From: a virus
IMG/VR virus record: IMGVR_UViG_3300023180_000126
Span: 1 to 42,487 of that record
Length of the DNA stretch: 42,487 nucleotides
Strand: one strand, 5' to 3'
A model generated the notes under the pieces. The model was not told the origin of the DNA. It did not search any database and was given only the letters and a program-made list of their open reading frames with translations. The translations under genes were made by a program, and so were the position numbers. Positions 1 through 8,274 of this stretch are shown piece by piece. Numbering within the stretch: the first letter of the stretch is position 1; every line of letters begins with the position of its first letter.

Positions 1-122
1 GCCTGTCCTCCGACCAATCCCCACGTGCCCTGTGTCTTCTTGTCGGTGCGTTGTAGGAACAAGAACCTTTTCGTTGAAGTGCTGTAGAACAGTGCGCCAG
101 AACAGACTATGTTTTCTTTCAT
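1..122 (-). CDS. Nudix hydrolase, N-terminal part (runs off window start)
   Basis: The first 40 codons of a minus-strand gene are present; it starts at an ATG at 122 and leaves the window. The visible peptide begins MKENIVCSGALFYS and continues with FLFLQRTDK and GTWGLVGGQ. This is the usual opening of a Nudix domain: a first strand, a strand ending in LxRS/T-like text, and the W-x-x-x-G-G segment that leads into the Nudix box. The catalytic box (GX5EX7REUXEEXGU) lies outside the window, so activity cannot be judged. T4-like phages often carry Nudix enzymes that hydrolyse nucleotide diphosphate derivatives. A host-type promoter lies directly upstream (128-156) and overlaps the end of gp15. 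Confidence 0.8.
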   Translation of the reverse strand, partial: MKENIVCSGALFYSTSTKRFLFLQRTDKKTQGTWGLVGGQ

Positions 123-127
123 ACGTT

Positions 128-156
128 ATTATAACAACTTATGTGAGTTTTATCAA
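128..156 (-). promoter_or_regulatory. Host-type (sigma70-like) promoter for the Nudix gene, -10 fused to start codon
   Basis: On the minus strand, TTGATA (156-151) is followed by a 17-base spacer and TATAAT (133-128). The -35 box matches TTGACA at five of six positions and the -10 box is perfect. Only five bases separate the -10 box from the ATG at 122, so the transcript would start at or next to the start codon. The -35 box overlaps the gp15 stop codon. Confidence 0.6.
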
Positions 157-1595
157 GGGGTGGTTGCGTCTGTGCTGGCATCATATCCTGTCGCCCCGCC
201 GTCAAGCACTATGCTCCAATTACCAGCGGTGTACACACCCTCGTAAGATTTAACCCATTCCGTGCCGTTGAACCTGTACTGTATTCCGGTGTTTAGGTTG
301 GTCACGTAGTGCTGTGTTGAGTCTGGGTTCGAAGCGTCAAAGGCCACGTTCCACTTGCCCGTTGAACTGTTGTACTCTATGATGTCTCCCACGCTGGCCA
401 CCAGTGTGCCCCATGTGTCGCTCTGGTATGTTGCAGTGCTGTCCCCCACATCATTTATGACCAGATACCTATCACCGTTCGCGGGTGTGCCCGGATTGAA
501 TGTGGCAGGGTTTATGATCTTCTTCACCGCAGTCAGTGAGTTGGTTGGGATGGTATCAGAATCGATGCTGTATAACAAAATGGTGTCATCCAATGTGGTT
601 GTTGCTATAGTACCTATGATTTCATTCCCGTTTGGCTGTTTCAATCTGATCTGTGACGTTCCATTCGTGACCTTGCCGTACTGGTCCAACAACACCTTCC
701 AGTTCACGGCAGGACCAAATGTTTCAAAGGGGTCATAATTGCTTGGTGCGTTGGCTCCTGTGTGGAATCCGTCTCCACCCGAACTGACATTTACCCCTGT
801 GGTTCCCAACAGTCTTAATTGATTACCTGTGACTAGCAATCCAAAGTTGTTTGGTGTCACGTAACTTCTTGACATCAATTCGCCATCGATCAATCCTTTT
901 GCTATGCCACCGTCGTCGTCGTATATGCTCATGATGATCTTCTGTATCACGCCCAGTTTCTTGACTTTCACAGGCGGTGACAACCATATCGGCATGCTGA
1001 ATGTCAGCGTGGCCACATCTATCTCTGAATCCGCACCAACAGGTATAGTCCTCGAACTGAAGGTCACACCCGTCAGTTCCACGTAACTTAAACTGGTCCA
1101 ATCTATGTAGTTGTCAGACTTCTGTATCTCGAAGTCTGGATTGAACAGATATAATATCTGTTCCATAATCTGTAGTTTCTGATCCGTGTTTGAACTCCAT
1201 ATGTCTGCCGTGACTTCTAACCTGAAAGGCGATGGCATCACTTTCTCTATGGTGTATCCAGCACCCAACTGATTAGTGTATTCTCCGGTCGATTCGTCGT
1301 ATGCACGTTCTTTCAAATGCTGTTTTTCTATGTGATAGGGATTTTGCATCCTATCCCTGTCATAATTCAATTCCCTCACGTAACAGGCTATCTTTGGTGC
1401 GTAGGCCAAAGCGTTCTCGGAGTTGTTACGTATGATGTTGGCCACCTGTCTAGTAGGATCACCGTAAACAACAGGCACTGCCCTGAGTTGAACCTGTCCG
1501 TCTGACCCTTTACCGGTCTCCACAGAGAAGTTGCTCAATATCCTAATGAATTGAGTAAGGAATTTCCTGACCTGTCCTTCGTAAAAGTGTAGCAT
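153..1595 (-). CDS. 15: Tail sheath stabiliser / completion protein, gp15-like, with long C-terminal extension
   Basis: T4 gp15 caps the tail after sheath assembly and joins it to the neck. The first ~215 residues resemble the gp15 family: an N-terminal helix (VRKFLTQFIRILSNF), the VPVVYGDPTRQ strand near residue 40, and a MEQILYLFNPDFEI segment near 144-157 matching the family's multimerisation core. T4 gp15 is about 270 residues; this protein is 480. The extra ~240 residues contain a strand-rich module (GDRYLVINDV at 374-383, FNGTEWV at 442-448) that resembles modules at the end of gp14 and inside gp18. It lies two bases after the gp14 stop, so the two are co-transcribed. Family assignment is from remembered sequence pattern and context; the extension's role is unknown. 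Confidence 0.78.
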   Translation of the reverse strand: MLHFYEGQVRKFLTQFIRILSNFSVETGKGSDGQVQLRAVPVVYGDPTRQVANIIRNNSENALAYAPKIACYVRELNYDRDRMQNPYHIEKQHLKERAYDESTGEYTNQLGAGYTIEKVMPSPFRLEVTADIWSSNTDQKLQIMEQILYLFNPDFEIQKSDNYIDWTSLSYVELTGVTFSSRTIPVGADSEIDVATLTFSMPIWLSPPVKVKKLGVIQKIIMSIYDDDGGIAKGLIDGELMSRSYVTPNNFGLLVTGNQLRLLGTTGVNVSSGGDGFHTGANAPSNYDPFETFGPAVNWKVLLDQYGKVTNGTSQIRLKQPNGNEIIGTIATTTLDDTILLYSIDSDTIPTNSLTAVKKIINPATFNPGTPANGDRYLVINDVGDSTATYQSDTWGTLVASVGDIIEYNSSTGKWNVAFDASNPDSTQHYVTNLNTGIQYRFNGTEWVKSYEGVYTAGNWSIVLDGGATGYDASTDATTP

Positions 1596-1597
1596 TC

Positions 1598-2764
1598 TTA
1601 ATTGTCAGCCTTTGGTTTCAATGCGTCTGTGAGTGCTTGTCTCTGTCCAACAGTCAATCCATTAATGGTCGAACTGGTTGAATTATTAACAAAACTTGTT
1701 TTATAGTTGGCACGTGAATCATTGTTTGTTGTAGTTATTCTAACCGAATCCTCTATTTTGACCCATCTGGTTCCATCAAAACGGAACAATCTGTTTGGTA
1801 AGTAATCAGTCCTTAGGAAATAATCTCCCTTGTCAACATTTGATGTTGGGAAAGATATTCCAAATCCTGCTGGATTACCGTTTGGTGCCACTCCGTCACC
1901 GTCCAGGTAGAAACCATAGTGTGAAGCGGCCGGGGTGTCTATGACAGCGTTCACTGATTTGTCCGAACTCACCCTGTCTGTGTCGTTCACGTTGTCGGTC
2001 CTGATGTTGCCCCTCTCATCTATGGGAGCCACATAATACTGTTTGTAGTTGAACCCTGACTTGGGAGCGTCTGCCTCCGCCTGTGCCACGATCTGATCGT
2101 TGATGGTCTTCTCCCTGTTGTAGGTGCTCATGTAACTGGCCACAGATCCCGCTGTCGTGGCGTCGCCTATGATGTCCTTGAATTCCTGTGAATCCACTAG
2201 TGTCTTCATTTTTAATCTCAGTAGGTGTGGCCACCATGTCTGTGAGAATCCCTCCGCGGCCCTATTGACATCTTCCACAACATAGTATCTCTTCAGTGCT
2301 ATGGGTATGCTTTCGTCTAAACTGTAATCTTCCTTCATGTGTGGGAACTCTATCACATCTCCCGCCATGGGTTTCCTGCCGATTCTCTCTACTATGTCGT
2401 TCAGATGTACTGTCAGGAATAATGTGTCGTTCTGTAGGAACATGCCAAACTGTGAGAGATTGAAGTCTGCGTCCTGTACGTTGTATATGCCTCTCACCAC
2501 ATACACATCGTCCGCATATTTCCTGTCTCTGTTCTCTAGAAACAGTAGATCCTGGATGGTGCTCTCATTAAGACTGTCTCCCGAGTAGTTGGGTTGGGTA
2601 GGCGATGCTGGCCCGTCCTTGTTTGTATCACCCTGATTGTACGGACCCAGGTATTTGTGGAAGTGTAGGTCAGTGCCTCCCACCGTGAACATCTCTTTTA
2701 TGTTACGGTCAAAGAACTTGTAATCGTTGCCCTTTTCAGGCTTAAAAATCGACAATCTAGGCAT
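1598..2764 (-). CDS. 14: Neck protein gp14-like
   Basis: Neck protein that with gp13 forms the head-tail connector collar in T4. The N-terminus MPRLSIFKPEKGNDY and the segments IQDLLFLENRDRKY (70-83) and EGFSQTWWPHLLR (171-183) are signatures I know from marine T4-like gp14. T4 gp14 is 256 residues; this one is 388, with a low-complexity extension from ~205 that ends in a GDYFLR...FRFDGTRWVK module (313-336). I chose the ATG at 2764. An open frame continues to a TTG at 2791 and an ATG at 2773, but the late-promoter octamer (2773-2780) overlaps those, while the 2764 ATG sits eight bases after it, as at other late genes here. Transcribed divergently from gp13. Confidence 0.82.
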   Translation of the reverse strand: MPRLSIFKPEKGNDYKFFDRNIKEMFTVGGTDLHFHKYLGPYNQGDTNKDGPASPTQPNYSGDSLNESTIQDLLFLENRDRKYADDVYVVRGIYNVQDADFNLSQFGMFLQNDTLFLTVHLNDIVERIGRKPMAGDVIEFPHMKEDYSLDESIPIALKRYYVVEDVNRAAEGFSQTWWPHLLRLKMKTLVDSQEFKDIIGDATTAGSVASYMSTYNREKTINDQIVAQAEADAPKSGFNYKQYYVAPIDERGNIRTDNVNDTDRVSSDKSVNAVIDTPAASHYGFYLDGDGVAPNGNPAGFGISFPTSNVDKGDYFLRTDYLPNRLFRFDGTRWVKIEDSVRITTTNNDSRANYKTSFVNNSTSSTINGLTVGQRQALTDALKPKADN

Positions 2765-2772
2765 ATCATACA

Positions 2773-2780
2773 TATTTATT
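2773..2780 (-). promoter_or_regulatory. Late-promoter-like octamer for gp14-gp15
   Basis: The minus strand reads AATAAATA, one base away from the T4 late consensus TATAAATA. It lies eight bases before the gp14 ATG and faces away from the gp13 octamer 15 bases away, forming a divergent late promoter pair. Confidence 0.6.
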
Positions 2781-2794
2781 GTATAGTTCAAAGC

Positions 2795-2802
2795 AATAAA
2801 TA
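2795..2802 (+). promoter_or_regulatory. Late-promoter-like octamer for gp13
   Basis: AATAAATA overlaps the first possible ATG of gp13 by one base and lies five bases before the second in-frame ATG (2808). The spacing seen at other late genes (5-8 bases) favours 2808 as the true start. Confidence 0.6.
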
Positions 2803-2807
2803 TGAGT

Positions 2808-3569
2808 ATGTCAGAACTTCAAACAGGCCAACAGGAAATATTTGATTATGTGAAGAACAACCTCGGTGAGGGCATGATCGATGTGGAGTTGGACCCAAAA
2901 CACTACCAGACGGCGCTGGAAAGGGCCACCAACAGATACAGACAGCGATCATCCAACGCTGTGGAAGAATCATACGCATTCCTAGAGTTAAAAAAGAACC
3001 AGAACGTGTATGTGCTTCCAGATGAAGTGATCAACGTTAGGAATCTTAACAGGAGGACCGTGGGATCAAGGACCGAAGGTGGTGAGGGTGGTACACTCTT
3101 TGAACCATTCAACCTGGCCTACACCAACACCTATCTACTCAGGGCGGGTGCCACAGGTGGATTGGCTACTTACTACGCTTTCGCTTCTTACCAAGAATTA
3201 GTTGGAAAGATGTTTGGCAGTTTCATACAGTTCCATTTCGACGTGGCAACAAAGAGACTTACAATCACACAGAGACCTAGGGCCGACAACGAGACCGTGT
3301 TGATGCACACCGACAATTACAGACCGGACATCACACTGTTCAAGGACATCTATGCCAAACCATGGATCAGAGACTACACCTTGGCAGTGTGTAAGGTCAT
3401 GCTGGGCGAGGCCAGAGGCAAGTTCAACACCATAGCGGGACCACAGGGCGGAACCACGCTGAACGGTGACGCACTCAAGAACGAAGGCAATGCAGAGATG
3501 GAAAGACTTGACCAAGAGATAGGCAACTTTCAAGAAGGTGGTACACCACACAGTTTTGTTATTGGTTAA
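2808..3569 (+). CDS. 13: Neck protein gp13-like
   Basis: Partner of gp14 in the head-tail connector. The protein (253 residues from ATG 2808; 255 from ATG 2802) opens with a helix (QQEIFDYVKNNLGEGMIDVEL), followed by ALERATNRYRQRSSNAVEES and a strand-rich middle ending at RDYTLAVCKVMLGEARGKF. These segments fit the gp13 family of marine T4-like phages; T4 gp13 is about 309 residues. I prefer ATG 2808 because the late-promoter octamer runs into ATG 2802. It is divergent from gp14/gp15, whereas in T4 genes 13, 14 and 15 are colinear. Confidence 0.82.
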   Translation: MSELQTGQQEIFDYVKNNLGEGMIDVELDPKHYQTALERATNRYRQRSSNAVEESYAFLELKKNQNVYVLPDEVINVRNLNRRTVGSRTEGGEGGTLFEPFNLAYTNTYLLRAGATGGLATYYAFASYQELVGKMFGSFIQFHFDVATKRLTITQRPRADNETVLMHTDNYRPDITLFKDIYAKPWIRDYTLAVCKVMLGEARGKFNTIAGPQGGTTLNGDALKNEGNAEMERLDQEIGNFQEGGTPHSFVIG

Positions 3570-3585
3570 TTCCAACCAAATCACA

Positions 3586-3593
3586 TCTAAATA
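3586..3593 (+). promoter_or_regulatory. Late-promoter-like octamer before the 60-residue gene
   Basis: TCTAAATA lies six bases (ACACTG) before the ATG at 3600, the same arrangement as at most late genes in this window. Confidence 0.5.
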
Positions 3594-3599
3594 ACACTG

Positions 3600-3782
3600 A
3601 TGGGAAAAACCAATTACAAGAATTACTCTGACCTCACACTAGATGAACTGGAAGCATTGGTGCAAGATCTCGAGAATATGAGCATCATGGCACTCAAACA
3701 GCACAAGAAAGGTCTTAGAATTTCCATCTTGAAATCCGTCAAAGAAGCAATCAAAGAGATTGAAAAACGTCTCAAAAGATAG
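3600..3782 (+). CDS. Small basic helical protein, unknown function
   Basis: Sixty residues, not recognised. The sequence is almost entirely helix-forming: residues ~10-25 (SDLTLDELEALVQDLE) are acidic and ~32-60 are lysine-rich (KQHKKGLRISILKSVKEAI), so it could form a helical hairpin or short coiled coil. It lies between gp13 and the dNMP kinase and has its own late-promoter-like octamer six bases upstream, which supports expression. The promoter of the next gene is embedded in its last ~25 bases. A regulatory or virion-accessory role is possible but not shown. Confidence 0.6.
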   Translation: MGKTNYKNYSDLTLDELEALVQDLENMSIMALKQHKKGLRISILKSVKEAIKEIEKRLKR

Positions 3783-3788
3783 TATAAT
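3760..3788 (+). promoter_or_regulatory. Host-type promoter for the dNMP kinase, -10 fused to start codon
   Basis: TTGAAA (3760-3765), a 17-base spacer and a perfect TATAAT (3783-3788) lie inside the end of the preceding gene. The ATG at 3795 follows six bases after the -10 box, so transcription should begin at about the A of ATG. No Shine-Dalgarno is visible. Confidence 0.65.
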
Positions 3789-3794
3789 AAACCT

Positions 3795-4400
3795 ATGCTG
3801 ATAGGTGTAGTAGGATTAATAGGTTCTGGTAAAGACACTGTCTCGAAAAGACTAGAAGAGAAACACGGATTCCGTAGGGATTCATTCGCCAAGAGTTTGA
3901 AGGATGCTGTGAGTGTCATGTTCAACTGGGATCGCGAAATGCTGGAAGGCAACGGCGATGAGAGTAGGAAGTGGAGAGAACAACCAGACGAATTCTGGAG
4001 CAAACGTTTTGGCAAACACGTGACACCACGTTGGGTGCTACAGCACTTCGGCACAGAAGTGATGAGACAACACATGCATGACGCCATATGGATAGACAGT
4101 TGCCTAGCCAGATATAATGGTCAACCTACTGTGATATCAGATACTAGATTCCAAAACGAGCTGAAGACTATTAAAGAACAAGGCGGATCACTCATACTTG
4201 TCAAACGTGGACAACTTCCGACACGAGAAGAAATGCGAAAAAAAGGTGCCCACAAATCAGAATGGGATTGGATGGGTTGGAATTTCGATCACGTTATTGA
4301 CAACAACGGAACAAAAGAAGAGTTATATCAAAAAGTCGACAACCTAATCATCAGCAACGAGATCGCCCACACGCCAACCAAGTCTACGCACACTGCTTAG
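3795..4400 (+). CDS. 1: Deoxynucleoside monophosphate kinase (T4 gp1-like)
   Basis: Converts dNMPs to dNDPs for phage DNA synthesis, using ATP. The P-loop is GLIGSGKDT (7-15), in the GSGKD form typical of dNMP kinases of this family rather than GKST. RWVLQHFGTEVMR (79-91) and VISDTRFQNE (113-122, the Walker B-like strand and substrate-binding arginine) match gp1-type kinases. Length 201 residues versus 241 in T4 gp1. The C-terminal ~57 bases overlap the convergent HNH-like gene on the other strand. Its host-type promoter within a late module suggests it is also expressed early, which fits a nucleotide-metabolism enzyme. Confidence 0.85.
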   Translation: MLIGVVGLIGSGKDTVSKRLEEKHGFRRDSFAKSLKDAVSVMFNWDREMLEGNGDESRKWREQPDEFWSKRFGKHVTPRWVLQHFGTEVMRQHMHDAIWIDSCLARYNGQPTVISDTRFQNELKTIKEQGGSLILVKRGQLPTREEMRKKGAHKSEWDWMGWNFDHVIDNNGTKEELYQKVDNLIISNEIAHTPTKSTHTA

Positions 4401-4703
4401 ACGTTGACAGTTAGCACACACCGTCTTTAAATTATTTGAGGAAGTATTTCTCATATTTCCGTCCACAAATAACACATCCAATTGATTGATCTGTTGTGCT
4501 TTGAATCCACACAATTCACATTTTTTTTGTTTTTTGTATCCTGATCTTTGTAGTGGAGTCACACCCCCAACACTCTTACCTGCTTTTTTCCTATTACAGG
4601 TATCACAAAGACTACGCCAATACACCCTGCCATATCGCTGATAGGCATAAGCCCTGGGTTTGCTTTTGCACTGCTTACAAATGGGTCTGTCGTTGTATCG
4701 CAT
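4344..4703 (-). CDS. HNH-endonuclease-like zinc protein with missing catalytic histidines
   Basis: A 119-residue protein with four CxxC pairs (C9/C12, C33/C36, C62/C65, C96/C99). The C-terminal half has the layout of a phage HNH endonuclease: CELCGF, then LDVLFVDGN, NNLKTVC and CANCQ. In active members the VDGN stretch reads HHxDGN or similar and the end reads NCH. Here those positions are L-F and Q, so the general-base and metal-binding histidines appear absent. It may be a decayed homing nuclease or a repurposed DNA-binding zinc protein. The open frame continues upstream to 4901, but a late octamer (4709-4716) five bases before ATG 4703 and homologue-like text starting MRYNDRP support this start. 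Its end overlaps the dNMP kinase. Confidence 0.7.
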   Translation of the reverse strand: MRYNDRPICKQCKSKPRAYAYQRYGRVYWRSLCDTCNRKKAGKSVGGVTPLQRSGYKKQKKCELCGFKAQQINQLDVLFVDGNMRNTSSNNLKTVCANCQRLSSVRRLGWRVGDLVADD

Positions 4704-4708
4704 AAGCA

Positions 4709-4716
4709 TATTTACG
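4709..4716 (-). promoter_or_regulatory. Late-promoter-like octamer before the HNH-like gene
   Basis: Minus-strand CGTAAATA lies five bases before the ATG at 4703 and overlaps an alternative in-frame ATG at 4709. Confidence 0.5.
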
Positions 4717-4772
4717 TCGCCTATATAGGCACCAGGAAAATGGTAAATTTTGTCGTAAAAACCGTATGATCT

Positions 4773-4780
4773 AATAAATA
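4773..4780 (+). promoter_or_regulatory. Late promoter of the tail sheath gene
   Basis: AATAAATA lies 39 bases before the gp18 ATG. Unlike most late genes here, this leaves room for a real leader, and a strong Shine-Dalgarno (AAGGAGA, 4804-4810) stands nine bases before the start. This is the classical T4 late-gene arrangement. Confidence 0.65.
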
Positions 4781-4819
4781 ACTCTAGTATACACGTAACT
4801 TGCAAGGAGAATACGACAA

Positions 4820-7800
4820 ATGGCTTTAACATCACCAGGAGTAGAGGTTTCAGTAATAAACGAGAGTTTCTACGTACCATCAGATGCGGGTACAACACCA
4901 CTATTCATAGTAGCATCATCACAGGACAAGACCAACGGAGCGGGAGACGGAACTGCGTCAGGCACAACAACGGCCAACGCCAACACTGCGTACTTGATCT
5001 CGTCACAGAGAGAATTGACAGAAACTTTTGGAGATCCAAAATTCTACACAGACACAGCAGGAAATTCACTACACGGTTATGAATTGAATGAATGGGGTCT
5101 ACAAGCGGCATACTCATTTTTGGGTGTGGCCAACAGAGCATATGTTTTAAGAGCCAACGTTGACACTTCACAATTAATTGGAAGTGCTTCGGCTCCAACC
5201 GCAACACCAACAGATGGCACATACTGGTTTGACCTTGCATCTACCAGTTACGGTATCTTTCAGTGGAGCCAAACTGATCAGAAATTCACAACAATCACAC
5301 CAACTGTTATCACATCAACAAATGATATTGACCTGAGTTCACCTTTAAGAAAGCCAAAATCTAATATTGGAAGTATAGGTAATTACGCTATCAACACCAC
5401 ACACGTTTCAAATAGAATCTGGTACAAAAATTCAAGCAACACCTGGGTACAAGTGGGATCAAGCGCATGGCACTTATCACATCCTGTCATCACAGTTGCT
5501 TCAGGTACAACAGTGACAAGCGGTCACTCCATGTACGTGAACAGTGTTCAAGTTTCAGTAAGCGGCACAGCACTTTCAGATGTGGCTACAGCATTCACTA
5601 ATGCCAATGTTCCTGGAGTATCAGCAAGTGTCAACGCTACCACAGGCAATCTAGAAATCTTCCACAATGGTTTAGGTTTCAGTGATTCTTCTGTGGAAAG
5701 CGACAACACAATCAAGTTTCAAGCAGGTACAGGCACACTACTAAGTGACTTGGGGATCACAGCACAGACTTACAACGGTGTTAAATTCCTGCAGGCCAAA
5801 CACACCAACAGACCAACATGGAAGACAGCAGACGAAGACAGACCCAACGGTTCGGTTTGGTTCAAGACAACCAATGCCAATGCGGGCGCCAACATCGTTG
5901 CCAAACTATACAGCTCGTCAAGTGCTAGTTTTGGAACAGTGTCTGCTCCATTGTATGCCACAAACCATTCAGCGATCTACAACCTAGATCCATCGAACGG
6001 TGGTACAGGATTGACTGCTGGCACACTTTACACACAGTACAACATCACTGAACAATCAGTGGACGGACAGTCAGACATCACACCAAACGTGGGCGACTTC
6101 CAACTGTTCAGATACGAAGGTGGACAGACTATAATAAGTTCTAAGACCACACATCCAACGTTCACGCACAACGAGACATTCACAGTGAGAGAATCCGTGA
6201 AGACCCAAGAAGCGTTGGCGGCGGCCAAGACAGTTACAATCCAATCAAGTGATGGATCAACACTGGCTGACAAGGAAGACTTCGTGACGGCATTCACAGC
6301 CGCAGGTTTCACGAACCTAGAAGCGTCTATAATCACAGCAGGTGAGTACACAGGCGCCATACAGATCAAACACAAACTGGGTGGTGACTTCAGGATGAAC
6401 AACACATCAGGAACTCCACTAGACGACGCAGGATTCGGTACCAGTGACGCACACAGTTACGGTGGATACACTGCTAACAGCACAACACTGGTTGATAACT
6501 TGTACGTGGCACCATTAGGTGACTCGGAAGACTCGACAGTGGGTAACGAAGTTATCGCTACAAACTGGAAGAGATTGAGCTACACTGCTTCAACAAGTGC
6601 TCCTACCAATGAGCCAACAGATGGCACACTTTGGTATGACACCAAGATTGACGAAGCAGACATCATGGTACACAACGGAACAACTTGGGTAGGATACCTA
6701 AATCAATACGCTACCACAGATCCAAATGGTCCACAGTTCAGTGCCACAGCACCGACTACACAGTCAGACGGAACAGCACTGGTCACTAATGACTTATGGA
6801 TTGACACAAGCGATCTTGAGAACTATCCAAAACTCTACAGATACAACACATCTGCCACACTAAGTTCAAGCAACACAGCAAACCAAGTGGTTGTCACCAC
6901 GTCGGGTGCGGCCTGGGAATTAATCGACAAGGCAGATCAGACCACAGAAGACGGAGTTGTCTTCGCAGATGCTAGATGGCATACTTCAACAGACAGGAAT
7001 GCCAACAACAGCACACAGGCGGGCACTGCTTCAACAATCAAGAATCTTTTAAGTGACAACTTCATAGATCCAGATGCTCCAGACCCAGCACTTTACCCAC
7101 AGGGTATCATGCTGTGGAACACTAGGAGAAGTGGTTATAACGTGAAAGAATACAGAAACAGTTACATAACAACGACTGCTTATCCTGGATCGGGTTCATC
7201 AGGATTGGGTAACATCAGATACAACAACGAATCAGTTAGTGGTTACTACCCAGACAGATGGGTCACCAAGTCAGGCAACAACGCGGACGGTTCTGGCACT
7301 TTCGGAAGGAAAGCACAGAGAAAAGTCATCGTGGCACAACTGAAATCTGAGATAGACACGAACCAAGCGATCAGAGAGGACCAAAGGGGTTACAACGTGA
7401 TTGCTTGTCCTGGATATCCAGAACTGATACAGAACATGATCAACCTAAACACCGACAGGAACAACACGGCATTCGTTGTTGGTGACACACCAATGAGATT
7501 GGCCGGCACAGCAACGGCAATCACGAACTGGGCAAACAACACGGCGGCCGCCACAGACAACGGCGAGGACGGTCTTGTTAGTTCAAGTGATTACTTAGGA
7601 GTGTTCTATCCTTCAGGATCAACCACAGACAACACGGGTAAAACCATTGTTGTTCCACCAAGTCACATGATGATGAGGACACTGGCGAACAACGACAACA
7701 TCGCTTTCCCATGGTTCGCTCCAGCAGGAACAAGACGTGGAGTTGTTGACAACGCCACATCAGTAGGTTACATCAACGCCACATCAGGCGAATTCCAAAT

Positions 7801-8251
7801 AATATCTGTTACGGAGTCAGTGAGAGACTCGATGCACAACGTGAAAGTTAATCCGATCACATTCTTCTCAGGAGCGGGCATCGTGAACTTTGGTAACTTG
7901 ACCAAGACATCGGCAAGTTCAGCAATGGACAGGATCAACGTTTCAAGATTGGCAGTGTATCTGAGAACACAACTGGATGCTATCGCTAAACCGTTCATCT
8001 TTGAACCAAACGATGAGTTGACAAGGAATGAGATCAAACAAGCAATCGAGTCATTCTTGCTAGAGCTTGTTGGTCAGAGAGCGTTATACGACTTCCTAGT
8101 AGTCTGTGATGACACCAACAACACACCTACCAGGATCGACAGGAATGAACTGTACGTGGACATCGCGATCGAACCAGTGAAATCGGTCGAGTTCATCTAC
8201 ATACCGTTAAGAATCAAAAACACAGGAGAAATTGCAAAGTTAGGGAACTAA
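4820..8251 (+). CDS. 18: Tail sheath protein gp18-like, greatly enlarged
   Basis: Contractile sheath subunit. The N-terminus MALTSPGVEVSVINES and the C-terminal part (from ~833: KVIVAQLKSEIDTNQAIRED, later YVDIAIEPVKSVEFIYIPLR) are clear gp18 landmarks; the ends form the conserved inner sheath core that contacts the tube. At 1143 residues it is nearly twice T4 gp18 (659). The excess lies between ~120 and ~830 and holds repeated short modules of the form TDGTxWxD ... W/YxN: about residues 125-160, 328-375, 590-628 and 643-710. Such surface-exposed insertions probably decorate the outside of the sheath. Strong SD and its own late promoter indicate very high expression. Followed directly by gp19. 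Confidence 0.92.
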   Translation: MALTSPGVEVSVINESFYVPSDAGTTPLFIVASSQDKTNGAGDGTASGTTTANANTAYLISSQRELTETFGDPKFYTDTAGNSLHGYELNEWGLQAAYSFLGVANRAYVLRANVDTSQLIGSASAPTATPTDGTYWFDLASTSYGIFQWSQTDQKFTTITPTVITSTNDIDLSSPLRKPKSNIGSIGNYAINTTHVSNRIWYKNSSNTWVQVGSSAWHLSHPVITVASGTTVTSGHSMYVNSVQVSVSGTALSDVATAFTNANVPGVSASVNATTGNLEIFHNGLGFSDSSVESDNTIKFQAGTGTLLSDLGITAQTYNGVKFLQAKHTNRPTWKTADEDRPNGSVWFKTTNANAGANIVAKLYSSSSASFGTVSAPLYATNHSAIYNLDPSNGGTGLTAGTLYTQYNITEQSVDGQSDITPNVGDFQLFRYEGGQTIISSKTTHPTFTHNETFTVRESVKTQEALAAAKTVTIQSSDGSTLADKEDFVTAFTAAGFTNLEASIITAGEYTGAIQIKHKLGGDFRMNNTSGTPLDDAGFGTSDAHSYGGYTANSTTLVDNLYVAPLGDSEDSTVGNEVIATNWKRLSYTASTSAPTNEPTDGTLWYDTKIDEADIMVHNGTTWVGYLNQYATTDPNGPQFSATAPTTQSDGTALVTNDLWIDTSDLENYPKLYRYNTSATLSSSNTANQVVVTTSGAAWELIDKADQTTEDGVVFADARWHTSTDRNANNSTQAGTASTIKNLLSDNFIDPDAPDPALYPQGIMLWNTRRSGYNVKEYRNSYITTTAYPGSGSSGLGNIRYNNESVSGYYPDRWVTKSGNNADGSGTFGRKAQRKVIVAQLKSEIDTNQAIREDQRGYNVIACPGYPELIQNMINLNTDRNNTAFVVGDTPMRLAGTATAITNWANNTAAATDNGEDGLVSSSDYLGVFYPSGSTTDNTGKTIVVPPSHMMMRTLANNDNIAFPWFAPAGTRRGVVDNATSVGYINATSGEFQIISVTESVRDSMHNVKVNPITFFSGAGIVNFGNLTKTSASSAMDRINVSRLAVYLRTQLDAIAKPFIFEPNDELTRNEIKQAIESFLLELVGQRALYDFLVVCDDTNNTPTRIDRNELYVDIAIEPVKSVEFIYIPLRIKNTGEIAKLGN

Positions 8252-8256
8252 TTTTG

Positions 8257-8264
8257 AATAAATA
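8257..8264 (+). promoter_or_regulatory. Late-promoter-like octamer overlapping the gp19 Shine-Dalgarno
   Basis: AATAAATA ends on the first base of AGGAGA (8264-8269), which lies five bases before the gp19 ATG. A transcript starting from this octamer would begin inside or after the Shine-Dalgarno, so the SD can only serve read-through mRNA from the gp18 promoter. Confidence 0.5.
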
Positions 8265-8274
8265 GGAGAAACAG

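Noticed and set aside
3562-3579. TTGGTT-AATTCC-AACCAA hairpin at the gp13 stop
   Set aside because: The stem is only 6 bp and no T-run follows; it is too weak for a terminator call.
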